Notes: generated from the sequence alone by a model not told the origin. A stretch of DNA of 52,182 bases from Nocardia araoensis NBRC 100135 (GCF_000308435.1 NZ_BAFR01000006.1:1-52182), one strand, 5' to 3'; counted from the first letter of the stretch, positions 27,554 to 36,857 are shown. Translations and numbers: made by a program.

Positions 27554-30500
27554 TCAGTCGACTCCGATCACTACTAGGGGAGTTCCCGGCTCCACCTTGG
27601 CGCCGGGCGTGGTCAGTACCTTCAGCACGGTGCCCGCGTTCGGGCTGTGCACGGGTAGTTCGAGTTTCATCGCCTCCAGGACGGCCACCGGCGCATCGGG
27701 TGTAACCCTCTGCCCCGGTGCGACTTCCACGCGCCACACATTGCCGATCATCGGTGCGGTCACCACCGTCGCGTCAGGGGGCAGCCCCGCCAGCGGGTCG
27801 TCGACCGGTGCGGTGACGGGCGCGACGGTGGCGCGTTCGAACTCGCCCGCCGCCCGCCACGCCTGCTTCTCCGCCTCGAACGCGGCGGCCTGCCCGGCCT
27901 CGAACGCGGCGATGGAGTCGGCCTCGGTGCGCAGCAGCCGCAGGTGGTCGGCGAGCGCGAAACTGCCCTCGCTCACTTCGGCGTCGAATCTTCCCGCCTC
28001 GGCCGCGGCACGGTGCTCGAGCAACTGCTCCGCGCCGACCGGTTCCCAGACGATGCGATCGAAGAACCGGAACAGCCAGGGCGTGCCCGCTTCGAACGGC
28101 GCGGACTGCCGGTAGCTCGACCAGATCGGCACGGTGCGGCCGATCAGCTGGTAGCCGCCCGGGGAGGCCATCCCGTAGACGCACAGGTACTTGCCGCCGA
28201 TACCGACGGCGTCGGAGGGTGTCCAGGTGCGCGCCGGGTTGTATTTGGTGGTGACCAGACGGTGCCGTGGATCGAGCGGAACCGCCAGCGGCGCGCCGAG
28301 GTACACATCGCCGAGACCGAGCACCAGGTACTCGGCGTCGAAGACGGTGGCGCGCACATCGTCGACGCTGTCGAGCCCGTTGATGCGGCGGATGAACTCG
28401 ATGTTCGACGGCAGCCAGGGCGCGGCGTCGCGCACGCCGCTGCGGTAGCGGTCGATGGCTTCGGCGATCGAGGGATCGTCGAACGACAGCGGCAGCCGGA
28501 TGGTGCGGCTCGGCACCACCAGGTCGGTCGTGGCCGGCAGGTCGAGTTCGAGTTCGGCCAACGTGCCGAGCAACCGGTGCTGCGCCAGCACCTCCGGGTC
28601 GAAGTGGACGTGCAGGGACCGGACGCCGGGGGTCACATCGAGAATGCCGGGCAGCCGGATGGCCGCGAGTGCTTCGGCCAGTGCGTGCACCCGCATGCGC
28701 AGCCCCAGATCGAGGACCATCTCCCCGTATTCGACCAGCACGTTGTCGTCCCCGCCGCGCAGGTAGCGCACTCGCGGGCGGTCCCGCGACGCCTCGACGC
28801 CGCCGAGCACGCCTCGATCACGCAAGGCGGCGCGGGAATCGGTGACCAGATCCGACACGCGGCTGCCGTTGGACGCGCGCAAAGCGGCCGCCTTGTCATC
28901 GTCGACCGGCACGAACCGCACCGAGTCGCCGGGGCGCAACTGACCCATCCGCCAGCGATGGGCGGACACCACGGTGAGCGGACAGGCGAAGCCGCCGAGG
29001 CTCGGGCCGTCGGGACCGAGCAGGATGGGCGTGTCGCCGGAGACGTTCAACGCGCCCACGCTGTAGGGATTGTCGTGCAGGTTGGACGGGTGCAGCCCGG
29101 CCTCACCGCCGTCGGTGCGCGACCAGGCCGGTTTCGGGCCCTCCAGCCGGATGCCGGTGCGATTGGCGTGGCTGCCGACTCGCCACGGGTGCGTGCAGAA
29201 CTGGGTCATGTCGGCGTCGGTGAAGTACGCGGGCGAGGTCTGCGGGCCGACACCGACCGCGAGCTGCCACTCGTGGGTGAACTCCGGCCGGTCACCCGGC
29301 GGTACCGCGGCGGGTGCGCCGAGTGTGCCGACGTCCGCCGGGGCGATACCCAGCACGTCGCCGGTGGCCACCGCCTTACCGGTCACACCACCGAATCCGC
29401 CGAGGGTGAAGGTGGACGCGCTGCCGTGATAGAGCGGTGCGTCGATGCCGCCGCGTACCGCCAGATAGGTGCGCAGGCCGGTGTCGGTCGGTGCGCCGAT
29501 GTCCAGTACCGCGCCCGCGGCCACGGTGACGGGCTCCCACATGGGCACCGGCCGGCCGTCCACCGTCACCGGAGTCGGCGCACCGGTCACGCACACGATG
29601 GAGGTGTCGGAGAAGCGCAATTGCGGGCCCTGCAAGGTGCATTCGAGCGCGGGGACGCCGGCCGGGTTGCCGACCGCGGTGTTGGCGAGGGTGAAGGAGA
29701 GGTCGTCCATCGGACCGGACGGCGGAATGCCGACCTCCCACAGGCCGATCCGGCCCGGATGGTCCTGCACCGTGGTCATGGTTCCGCCGCGCAGCACGTC
29801 GATACGGCGTCCGACCGGGCGGATCTCGGCCAGCGTGGTGGTGGTGTGCGCGGTGCGCAGGACCCGGCCGTCGGCTGTGGCCTGACGCAGTTGCGGCAGA
29901 TTCGTCTGCACACCGTAGATCCGGGTCGCGGTGAGAGCGGTGCGCAGTGCGGCGAAGGCGTCGGCTCGGTTCTCGCCGGTGCCGATCACCTTGGCCAGCA
30001 GCGGGTCGTAATACGAACTGACCTCGGTACCCGTGCCGACCCACGTGTCGACCCGAACGTCGTCCGGGAAGTGCGCGGCCGTGACCAGGCCCGCGCTCGG
30101 GCGGTAGTCGTGGCCGGGATCTTCCGCGTAGACACGCGCCTCCACCGCGTGACCGGTGATCGCCGGTCCACTCTCGGGCTGCTCGTCCACCATCGTGGTG
30201 TCGCCACCGGCCAGGCGCAACATCCATGCCACCAGGTCGACGCCGGTGACCGCCTCGGTCACCGGATGCTCCACCTGGAGGCGAGTGTTCATCTCCAGGA
30301 AAGACGCGGCGCCGCTGTCGGCGTCGTAGACGAACTCCACCGTCCCGGCCGAGCGGTACCCGACCGAGCGGGCCAGTTCCCGCGACGCGGCGAGCAGGTG
30401 CTCCGACAATTCCGCGGTGAGTCCCGGCGCGGGCGCCTCCTCGATCACCTTCTGGTTGCGGCGTTGCAGCGAGCAGTCCCTGGTCCCGAGGCTGACGACG

Positions 30501-31165
30501 CGGCCGTTGCCGTCGCCGAACAACTGCACTTCGACGTGCCTGGCCCGCGCGACGAAACGTTCCAGGAAGACGCCCGTCGAACCGAAGTTCGCCGCGGCGA
30601 TGCGCTGCACCCGCTCGTAGGCCGCGCGTACCTTGTCCGGGCCGAAGCAAGCTTGCATGCCGATGCCGCCACCGCCGCCGACCGCCTTCAGCATCACGGG
30701 AAACCCGATCCGCTCCGCCTCCGCCACCGCGTGCTCGGCCGATTCGAGCAGGTCGCTGCCGGGGATGAGCGGCACGCCCACGGCACGGGCCGCGGTGCGG
30801 GCGGTGTGCTTGTCACCGAAGACGCGCAGCTGCTCTGGGGTCGGTCCGACGAACGCGATGCCCGCCTTCTCGACCTCGGCGGCGAAATCGGCGTTCTCCG
30901 AGAGAAAACCGTAGCCCGGATGAATGGCTCCGGCACCGGTCGTCAGCGCCGCCTCGACCACCGAGTCGGCGCGCAGGTAGGACCGCGCGGCCGGTCCCGG
31001 GCCCAAGCGCACCGCGACATCGGCCATTTCGACGTGCGCCGCGCCGACATCGGCATCGGAGTACACGGCCACCGTCTTCAGCCCGAGTTCCCGTGCCGTG
31101 CGTATGATGCGGCAAGCGATCTCGCCGCGATTGGCGACGAGCACCGTATCGAATTCCAGACTCAC
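27554..31165 (-). CDS. uca: Urea carboxylase (biotin-dependent)
   Basis: The 1203-residue enzyme carboxylates urea to allophanate at the expense of ATP. In order it has a biotin carboxylase domain (VLVANRGEIACRIIRTARELG; VMLKAVGGGGGIGMQ; about 1-450), the two carboxyltransferase halves AHS2 and AHS1 (about 460-1060, for example SGPMDDLSFTLANTAVGNP and VRYLRGGDDNVLVEYGEMVLDLG), and a biotinyl domain with Lys1167 in LEAMKLELP. Some family members act on guanidine rather than urea. No carboxyguanidine deiminase genes are nearby, which favours urea. It lies between gntR (13-bp gap) and atzF (no gap). Confidence 0.95.
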   Translation of the reverse strand: MSLEFDTVLVANRGEIACRIIRTARELGLKTVAVYSDADVGAAHVEMADVAVRLGPGPAARSYLRADSVVEAALTTGAGAIHPGYGFLSENADFAAEVEKAGIAFVGPTPEQLRVFGDKHTARTAARAVGVPLIPGSDLLESAEHAVAEAERIGFPVMLKAVGGGGGIGMQACFGPDKVRAAYERVQRIAAANFGSTGVFLERFVARARHVEVQLFGDGNGRVVSLGTRDCSLQRRNQKVIEEAPAPGLTAELSEHLLAASRELARSVGYRSAGTVEFVYDADSGAASFLEMNTRLQVEHPVTEAVTGVDLVAWMLRLAGGDTTMVDEQPESGPAITGHAVEARVYAEDPGHDYRPSAGLVTAAHFPDDVRVDTWVGTGTEVSSYYDPLLAKVIGTGENRADAFAALRTALTATRIYGVQTNLPQLRQATADGRVLRTAHTTTTLAEIRPVGRRIDVLRGGTMTTVQDHPGRIGLWEVGIPPSGPMDDLSFTLANTAVGNPAGVPALECTLQGPQLRFSDTSIVCVTGAPTPVTVDGRPVPMWEPVTVAAGAVLDIGAPTDTGLRTYLAVRGGIDAPLYHGSASTFTLGGFGGVTGKAVATGDVLGIAPADVGTLGAPAAVPPGDRPEFTHEWQLAVGVGPQTSPAYFTDADMTQFCTHPWRVGSHANRTGIRLEGPKPAWSRTDGGEAGLHPSNLHDNPYSVGALNVSGDTPILLGPDGPSLGGFACPLTVVSAHRWRMGQLRPGDSVRFVPVDDDKAAALRASNGSRVSDLVTDSRAALRDRGVLGGVEASRDRPRVRYLRGGDDNVLVEYGEMVLDLGLRMRVHALAEALAAIRLPGILDVTPGVRSLHVHFDPEVLAQHRLLGTLAELELDLPATTDLVVPSRTIRLPLSFDDPSIAEAIDRYRSGVRDAAPWLPSNIEFIRRINGLDSVDDVRATVFDAEYLVLGLGDVYLGAPLAVPLDPRHRLVTTKYNPARTWTPSDAVGIGGKYLCVYGMASPGGYQLIGRTVPIWSSYRQSAPFEAGTPWLFRFFDRIVWEPVGAEQLLEHRAAAEAGRFDAEVSEGSFALADHLRLLRTEADSIAAFEAGQAAAFEAEKQAWRAAGEFERATVAPVTAPVDDPLAGLPPDATVVTAPMIGNVWRVEVAPGQRVTPDAPVAVLEAMKLELPVHSPNAGTVLKVLTTPGAKVEPGTPLVVIGVD

Positions 31166-31178
31166 TGCCCGCTCCCTG

Positions 31179-31886
31179 CTATTCCGTTGCCAGCGACATC
31201 GCCGCGATCGCGCGGGTGACCCGTTCGAGCACCACGTCCAGCGATTCGCCGATGTGCGTGTGCAGCAGCCGATACGCGAGCGGAAGGTCGTCCGCCAGAA
31301 CGGCGTCCAGGATTCCGAGATGCTCGGCGATGGTGGTCTCGATCCGGTTGTTGACCATGAAGTCGTACATGCGCACGTGGCGGATGCGGGAATTCACGGC
31401 TTTGAGCGCGCGCACCATCTCGGTGTTGCCCGCCGCGGTCAGCAGCGTGACGTGGAATTCCTCGTCGCGCACCACGAAACCGGGTTCCTGTACGGGAGGG
31501 TCGGCGCGCAGTTCCAGCCAGGCGGCGCGCTCGGCTTCCAGCAGCGCCCGATCGTGGGCGACTGCGGGGTTGGTCATCGCGCGCTGGAGACCGCCCAGCT
31601 CCAAAGTGATTCGCAGCTCGTACAGATCGCGGATCAAGGGGATGCTCGGCCGGACCGGACTGAACCCGTATTCTTCGCGTTGCAGCAGTCCGTCCGAGCA
31701 CAGGACGGTCAGCGCTTCGCGGATCGGTGTGCGCGAAATGCCGAAGCGCGTGGAGAGTTTCGGCTCGGTGAGGCGTTCGCCGAACTTGATGTCCCCGTTC
31801 ATCAGCTCGCCGCGCAGCTTCTCGTACACCACGTCGCGTAGCGGTTTGCCCGCCGCGTCGGCCAGGGTCGCTATCCGTGTCGACAT
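31179..31886 (-). CDS. GntR/FCD family regulator of the urea operon
   Basis: The 235-residue protein has a GntR winged helix (LRDVVYEKLRGELMNGDIKFGERLTEPKLSTRFGISRTPIREALTVLCSDGLL) and an FCD ligand domain whose His residues (EEFHVTLL, HLGILDAV, HTHIGES) form the usual metal/acid site. It heads the operon gntR-uca-atzF and likely autoregulates it. A GTATAC palindrome (31891-31896) sits 4 bp before its ATG and overlaps a possible TATACA -10 box, which would again make the mRNA leaderless and place an operator on the promoter. Confidence 0.9.
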   Translation of the reverse strand: MSTRIATLADAAGKPLRDVVYEKLRGELMNGDIKFGERLTEPKLSTRFGISRTPIREALTVLCSDGLLQREEYGFSPVRPSIPLIRDLYELRITLELGGLQRAMTNPAVAHDRALLEAERAAWLELRADPPVQEPGFVVRDEEFHVTLLTAAGNTEMVRALKAVNSRIRHVRMYDFMVNNRIETTIAEHLGILDAVLADDLPLAYRLLHTHIGESLDVVLERVTRAIAAMSLATE

Positions 31887-32078
31887 GGCTGTATACGCTA
31901 TTGACCTCGCATTTCGGTGGAGTGTCCGTAAGTTATCGCCGCGTTAGCGTCTGCTCACCGCGCCGGTCGGAGCAATGTTCGGCGGCCATACGGGGTACCC
32001 GGGGTGAAACGGAAAGCGGTGCCGGCTCGACAGAGTCATCGGGTCGGTTGTCCATCAGCGAAGCATCGAGGAGACGGT

Positions 32079-32537
32079 ATGAAGCGCAGCACGAAGTTCG
32101 CCGGAGCACTTGCCGCCGTTGCGGCGGCGACCCTAGTGGCGGCCGGTAACGCCCAGGCCGACCCGGGTACGGTCTACTTCTCGGCGGGCAGCACGAACTG
32201 CGCGATCTTCGCGAACGGCTCCGTAGGATGTGATTTCGGCTATCCCCAGCACATGAGCTACCACGTCGGCGGCACCTACATCCCGGTGCCGGTGACGGTG
32301 AACGAGATCGTGATCGACCAGGGCTGGCTGCCCGCGCATCCCACCTTCGACCCGGCCACGCCGTACACACTGCCTGGCGGCAACCCGAGCATCGACGCGG
32401 TGAAAACCGGCTCGGGACAATGGGGTCCGATCATCGAGCACGCCGGGGCGTCGTGCCAGGTCGGCTTCCACGGCAGCTTCAGCTGCCAGGCGCTGGGCCG
32501 GGGATTCAGTTCCTACGGCGGTACGGTCACCGCCTGA
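32079..32537 (+). CDS. Secreted protein of unknown function
   Basis: The 152-residue protein has a clear signal peptide (KRSTKFAGALAAVAAATLVAAGNAQA, cleavage before DPG). The mature part of about 125 residues is Gly/Pro/aromatic-rich with four Cys, enough for two disulfides, and alternates short beta-like stretches. I do not recognise a domain; similar small exported proteins are common in Nocardia and mycobacteria. GAGGAG lies 6 nt before the ATG. It stands alone between gntR (divergent) and the SDR gene (convergent). Confidence 0.75.
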   Translation: MKRSTKFAGALAAVAAATLVAAGNAQADPGTVYFSAGSTNCAIFANGSVGCDFGYPQHMSYHVGGTYIPVPVTVNEIVIDQGWLPAHPTFDPATPYTLPGGNPSIDAVKTGSGQWGPIIEHAGASCQVGFHGSFSCQALGRGFSSYGGTVTA

Positions 32538-32590
32538 GCGCCCGACCGGCGCGCTCGCCGATCGCTCGCGCGCCGGTAGCGGGTGCGCGG

Positions 32591-33313
32591 CTACCGGCCG
32601 CCGGTGCCGTCGAGCCGGATGATCTGGGCGTTCACCGTGCCGGCCGCGGCACCGGCCAGATAGGCGACGACCGCGCCCGGCTCGGTCGGCCGCATCGCGG
32701 CGATGGCGGTCTCGAGTTCCGCGTTGCCGATCGTGCCGACGCCGTAGCTGACCGTATTGACGGTGATCCGCCGGGGCGTGAAGTCCGGGGCCACGGCCTG
32801 GCCGAGCTGCTCGACCGCGCCGCGCGTCGCGTCGTGGACCGCGCTGCCCGGGTTGGTGGGATCACAGACGGTGATGACCCGGCCTTCGTCGGCCAGGTGC
32901 TGCAGGGCCAGCTGCAGGCCGTGGAAGACGCCCTTCACCGTCGCCGCGAAGCCGCTGTCGAACGCCTCCGAGGTGAGCTTGGGGAACGGCTCGGACTCCG
33001 GCACCGCCGCGGTGTTCACCAGGACGTGCCAGCCTCCGCAGTCCTCGAGCAGCGCCTGCACCAGCTCCTCGTATTCGTCGCGATCGGCGATGTCCGCCGC
33101 GAGGGCCAGCGCCGCGCCGCCCGCCTCGGTGATCTCCTTGACGACCTCCGCGGCGGGTTCGGGGAAGTGCGGATGCTGCACCACGACCTGAGCGCCTTGC
33201 GCGGCAAGCGTTTTCGCGATAGACCTGCCGATTCCGGTGTAGGCCGCCGTGACCAGCGCGGTCTTCCCGGACAGCGGTTTGTCCGCGGGCGCGCCATCGA
33301 CGGGCTTGCTCAT
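32591..33313 (-). CDS. SDR-family protein with altered catalytic residues
   Basis: The 240-residue protein has the SDR Rossmann fold, with TAAYTGIGRSIA at the cofactor loop (the usual TGxxxGIG has lost its first Gly), a NTAA motif where NNAG is expected, and the C-terminal RITVNTVSYGVG. The catalytic YxxxK is replaced: aligned on AVHDATRGAVEQ the positions read His and Arg, and the usual Ser-containing strand reads VITVCDPTNPGS. It may bind NAD(P) without the classical proton relay, or be a structural or regulatory member. Confidence 0.85.
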   Translation of the reverse strand: MSKPVDGAPADKPLSGKTALVTAAYTGIGRSIAKTLAAQGAQVVVQHPHFPEPAAEVVKEITEAGGAALALAADIADRDEYEELVQALLEDCGGWHVLVNTAAVPESEPFPKLTSEAFDSGFAATVKGVFHGLQLALQHLADEGRVITVCDPTNPGSAVHDATRGAVEQLGQAVAPDFTPRRITVNTVSYGVGTIGNAELETAIAAMRPTEPGAVVAYLAGAAAGTVNAQIIRLDGTGGR

Positions 33314-33422
33314 CTGCCGACCTTTCGTCGATTGCGGGAATTGGGTTTCAGCGATGATATTCCCGCATGCGGTCCGACCAACCTACAAAGGTCCGCCCAC
33401 CGTCATCGTGTCCGGCAACGGA

Positions 33423-33456
33423 GAAGGCCCCCGACCAGTATTGGTCGGGGGCCTTC
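33423..33456 (-). terminator. Terminator downstream of tRNA-Pro
   Basis: A 15-bp perfect stem (33423-33437 with 33442-33456, 4-nt loop) starts 20 bp past the 3' end of the tRNA. Confidence 0.8.
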
Positions 33457-33474
33457 CCGTCGTCTCAACCACGA

Positions 33475-33549
<75 letters not shown>

Positions 33550-33609
33550 TGAAGCGAACCTGGAGTAGCTTACAACAGGGGTGCCCGAGACGTTAAACCG
33601 GCAGGTCAG

Positions 33610-35202
33610 TCACCCTGCGAGGGGTCGAATGCTGGTGAAGATGCGTTTGGCGGTCTCGGCGTCGAGCGCGTGCGGGACGCCCGTGTCGGCGGCGATCACC
33701 ATGACGAAGTTTCCCTGCTCGTTGGGGAACGCGGCGGTGTAGACGGAGTACGCCTTCGCGCAGCCGGGCTTGGCGTCGGCGACGGTGCCCTTGGTCTCCA
33801 CGAACATGCCGTGCTGCGATCCGTCCAGCGACGCCAGCGGCATGGGCAGACCGGGTGTGCCGCCGGGCGTCGCCTTGTAGGCGAGCGTGGCGGTTCTCGT
33901 GCCGAGTTCGGTGGCCGCCTTTCCCGGGTCGGAGGTGTTGGAGCCGGTGAGGAAGGATACGGTCCGGGTCGAGCCGGGGCAGTAGCCTTTGCCCTCGCTG
34001 GCCAAGCCTTTCCCCGCGACGGCGTTCGGCGGCTCGCCGAAGCCCCCGATGGTGCCCTGCGGCGCGACCGTCCAGTCGGCGGGCACGTCGTAGGCTGCGC
34101 CGCTGTCGGGCGCTCGGACGACCTGGAAGCCGGGGACGACCGGAGTCTTGTCGCCGGAACCCCGCGTGGTCGTCGTCGGGGCGGATCCGGTCGTGGTTCG
34201 GGCGGGCGCGCCCGCTGTGGGGCTGTTGGCGGTAGTGAGCGCGTTCACCATCGACGGCTCCGCGCCCTGAGCGGATCGGTCCGTCTTCATCCTCGTCAGG
34301 GCCACAGCTCCGGCCACGAGACCGGCCACCAGCAGCGCCGCCAGGCCGGCCGTCAGGACGGCTTTTCCGCCCTTGCTTCCGCCCGGAGGGTTCGGCGGAC
34401 CTCCGAATCCGCCCTGCGGAGCGTAGCCAGGTTGAAATCCGCCATCGGGCGCCGTGCCGAACTGCCCGGGGCCGCCGCCGGGTTGCCACTGCGAGGCCTG
34501 CCCCGGTTGGCCGAACCCGTTGGCGTTCGGATAGCCGAACAGGGTCGGCGCAGAATCACTGGGTCCCGTCGGGGAACTCGGCCCGCGGCGGCCCAAGACG
34601 GCGGTTTGGTCGAGCGCGCCCAGCGGCTGCCCGAGCATGGTCGGATCGTTGCGCCCGGGTGCGCCGGGATCCGGCTCGGCCTGCGGCGGCCACTGCCCGG
34701 ATGGCGTCTGCCCGAGGGATCGGGCGAGCATGGTCGGGTCGTTGCGGCCCGCTGTTCCGGGCTGCTCGGGTCCCGGCTGCCTGCCGCCCCACTGGGCGAG
34801 CAAGGTCGGGTCGTCCTGCGCGGACTGGTTCGGCGCGGAACCGCCGTCCGGGGCCCAGGAGAGAGCGGGATCGCTCTGCCAGCCGGGTCGCCACTGGAGT
34901 GTCGGTGCGGGTTCCTGGTATGGCTGCCACTGGGACGGGTGCCCCGGAGTCTCGGCGGAGGGCTGGTCCTGAGCCGCACGCTGCCAAGGCGTGCCTGCTG
35001 GGCGTCCCGGGTCCGGCTGCCATTGCGTGGGCTGCTGTTGCGCGCCCGGATGCGCTCCGCTGTGCGGCGGACGAGCGCTGTTGTCGTCGTCCGGCGGAGT
35101 GGGGACCGAATGCAATGGGGGAAAGGTTTGTTGCCGAGGAGTCGGCGGCCCGGCGGGCCGTCCCGGAGTCGTCGGGTCGCGCCGGTCGTCGAATCCACTC
35201 AC
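33610..35202 (-). CDS. Membrane protein with long disordered Pro/Gln-rich cytoplasmic N-terminus
   Basis: The 530-residue protein has about 280 residues of low-complexity Pro/Gln/Gly sequence, one membrane helix (281-303), a Thr/Ser-rich linker, and an extracytoplasmic domain of about 180 residues with two Cys (VVRAPDSGAAYDVPADWTV to FTSIRPLAG). The N-terminal part repeats an acidic DPT(M/L)L motif at 131, 155 and 187, with related DQTAVLG and APTLFG, which could be phosphorylated by PknB-type kinases. The orientation is type II. I do not recognise the outer domain. The GTG start has GGGG about 8 nt upstream. Confidence 0.75.
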   Translation of the reverse strand: MSGFDDRRDPTTPGRPAGPPTPRQQTFPPLHSVPTPPDDDNSARPPHSGAHPGAQQQPTQWQPDPGRPAGTPWQRAAQDQPSAETPGHPSQWQPYQEPAPTLQWRPGWQSDPALSWAPDGGSAPNQSAQDDPTLLAQWGGRQPGPEQPGTAGRNDPTMLARSLGQTPSGQWPPQAEPDPGAPGRNDPTMLGQPLGALDQTAVLGRRGPSSPTGPSDSAPTLFGYPNANGFGQPGQASQWQPGGGPGQFGTAPDGGFQPGYAPQGGFGGPPNPPGGSKGGKAVLTAGLAALLVAGLVAGAVALTRMKTDRSAQGAEPSMVNALTTANSPTAGAPARTTTGSAPTTTTRGSGDKTPVVPGFQVVRAPDSGAAYDVPADWTVAPQGTIGGFGEPPNAVAGKGLASEGKGYCPGSTRTVSFLTGSNTSDPGKAATELGTRTATLAYKATPGGTPGLPMPLASLDGSQHGMFVETKGTVADAKPGCAKAYSVYTAAFPNEQGNFVMVIAADTGVPHALDAETAKRIFTSIRPLAG

Positions 35203-35240
35203 AGTTGTCCCCTACCTGCCACACGTCTCGGCAGGGGACA

Positions 35241-36203
35241 TTAGCGGGCGATGGCCTCCGATGCCGACACTCCCTGGCCCGTGTCGGCTCCCGGCCGCTT
35301 CGGCGGCGCGGCCACCAGCGTCAACAAGGTCGCCTCCGGGCGGCAGCAGAATCGGTACGGCGCCCACGGCGAGGTGCCGACACCGGCGGAGACGTGCAAC
35401 TGGGTGTGCTCGCCCCACTTCGACGACCCTTTCACCCGGGACCGGTCGATCCCGCAGTTGGTGACCAGTGCGCCGTATCCGGGCAGGCACAACTGGCCGC
35501 CATGGGTGTGCCCGGCGAGCACCAGGTCGTACCCGTCCTCGGCGAAGCGGTCCAGCACCCGGGGCTCGGGGGAGTGGGTGAGGCCGAGCCGCAGGTCGGC
35601 CAGCGGATTCGGGGCGCCGGCGACAGTGTCGTACCGGTCGCGCTGCAAATGCGGATCGTCGACGCCTGCGGTGGCGATGCGGATGCCCGCCACTTCGAGG
35701 TCGCGACGCACATGCGTCAGATCGAGCCAGCCGCGCTCGGTGAAAGCCGCGCGCAGGTCCTTCCACGGCAGCGGAGCGCCGTAGGTGCGGCGGTGGTCCT
35801 TCTTGAAGTACTTCAGCGGGTTCTTCGCCACCGGCGCGAAGTAGTCGTTGCTGCCGAAAACGAAAAGGCCCGGGCGGGAGAGCAATCCGCCGAGGGCCTG
35901 GACCACCGCGGGCACCGACTTCTGGTGCGAGAGATTGTCGCCGGTGTTGACCACCAGGTCCGGCTCCAGCCGGTCCAGCTCCCGCAGCCACTGCTGCTTG
36001 AGCTTCTGACCCGGCATCATGTGCAGGTCACTGAGGTGGAGCACCCGCAGCGACGACGACCCCGGCGCCAGCACGGGCATGGTCGCCTCCCGTAGGACGA
36101 AGGCGTTGCGTTCGACCAGCGAGGCGTAGCCGATTCCGGCCACCGCGGCCCCGGCGGCTCCCAGCGCGGTCGTGCGTACAGCAGAGGTCGAGATCACGGG
36201 CAT
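35241..36203 (-). CDS. Membrane-anchored metallophosphoesterase
   Basis: The 320-residue protein has one N-terminal hydrophobic helix (TTALGAAGAAVAGIGYASLV) and the calcineurin-like motif set LSDLHMM, NTGDNLS, FGSNDYF and AGHTHGGQL, which binds two metal ions. It matches the YkuE-like family and the mycobacterial Rv3683 position next to ponA2. The substrate is unknown; lipid-phosphate or phosphodiester hydrolysis near the membrane is likely. ATG 36203 is chosen because the longer frame to 36413 adds residues that overlap the divergent yqeY start. Confidence 0.9.
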   Translation of the reverse strand: MPVISTSAVRTTALGAAGAAVAGIGYASLVERNAFVLREATMPVLAPGSSSLRVLHLSDLHMMPGQKLKQQWLRELDRLEPDLVVNTGDNLSHQKSVPAVVQALGGLLSRPGLFVFGSNDYFAPVAKNPLKYFKKDHRRTYGAPLPWKDLRAAFTERGWLDLTHVRRDLEVAGIRIATAGVDDPHLQRDRYDTVAGAPNPLADLRLGLTHSPEPRVLDRFAEDGYDLVLAGHTHGGQLCLPGYGALVTNCGIDRSRVKGSSKWGEHTQLHVSAGVGTSPWAPYRFCCRPEATLLTLVAAPPKRPGADTGQGVSASEAIAR

Positions 36204-36264
36204 TTGCCCAGCATAGGTGACCTCGCGCAGGAGCGCCGAGTGTGTTTCCGCACAGGCGACCGTT

Positions 36265-36278
36265 TTTCCGGCCGGAAA
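36265..36278. promoter_or_regulatory. Palindrome TTTCCGGCCGGAAA in a divergent promoter region
   Basis: A perfect 14-bp palindrome lies midway between the metallophosphoesterase and yqeY starts. Its 12-bp core repeats at 18702-18713 upstream of fur. Confidence 0.4.
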
Positions 36279-36336
36279 TCGGGCCGCGCGGCAAATGTAG
36301 TGGGACCACCGCGGCCGAGCGGCTACCGTGAGCGGC

Positions 36337-36801
36337 ATGTCGGAACTCAAATCGCAGCTGCGAGCGGATCTCACCGCCGCGATGAAAGCCAAGGACACGC
36401 TGCGCCTTTCCACGTTGCGGATGCTGCTGTCGGCGATTCAGAACGCCGAGGTCGCCGGGGCACAGGCTCGTGAACTCACCGACGCCGAGATCGTCTCCGT
36501 GTTGCAGAAGGAGTCCAAGAAGCGCAGCGAATCCGCCGAGGTCTACACGCAGGCCGGGCGCGGCGAACTGGCGGCGAACGAGCGTGCCGAGGCGCAGATC
36601 ATCGAGGAGTACCTGCCGACCCAGCTCACCGAGGCGGAGGTCGCCGATCTCGCCGACACCGCCATCGCGCAGGTCGCCGAGGAGATCGGCGAGCGTCCCG
36701 GCATGCGCCAGATGGGGCAGGTCATGAAGATCGCCACCGGCCTCGCCGCGGGCAAGGCCGACGGCTCGCGCATCTCGGCCGCGGTGAAGGCGCGGCTGTA
36801 G
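36337..36801 (+). CDS. YqeY (GatB/YqeY domain) protein
   Basis: The 154-residue protein is a full YqeY: an N-terminal helical part (LKSQLRADLTAAMKAKDTLRLSTLRMLLSAIQNAEVA) and a GatB-tail-like C-terminal part (EEYLPTQLTEAEV to MGQVMKIATGLAAGKADGSRISAAVKARL). The GatB tail binds tRNA in amidotransferases; stand-alone YqeY is of unknown function and may act on tRNA or as an amidase-like accessory protein. ATG 36337 is used; a GTG 9 nt earlier is equally open. Neither has a good ribosome site. Confidence 0.92.
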   Translation: MSELKSQLRADLTAAMKAKDTLRLSTLRMLLSAIQNAEVAGAQARELTDAEIVSVLQKESKKRSESAEVYTQAGRGELAANERAEAQIIEEYLPTQLTEAEVADLADTAIAQVAEEIGERPGMRQMGQVMKIATGLAAGKADGSRISAAVKARL

Positions 36802-36810
36802 GTTCGCGAC

Positions 36811-36853
36811 GCGAAAGGGGCCGCGAACCGTATGGGTTCGCGGCCCCTTTCGC
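36811..36853. terminator. Bidirectional terminator between yqeY and the PBP gene
   Basis: A 19-bp perfect stem (36811-36829 with 36835-36853, 5-nt loop) lies between the two convergent stops, with CTTTCGC-type ends on both strands. Confidence 0.9.
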
Positions 36854-36857
36854 TTGC

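Noticed and set aside
27944..31219. Very long frame antisense to urea carboxylase
   Set aside because: It is the reverse-strand shadow of a 3.6-kb high-GC gene and shows no recognisable domain.
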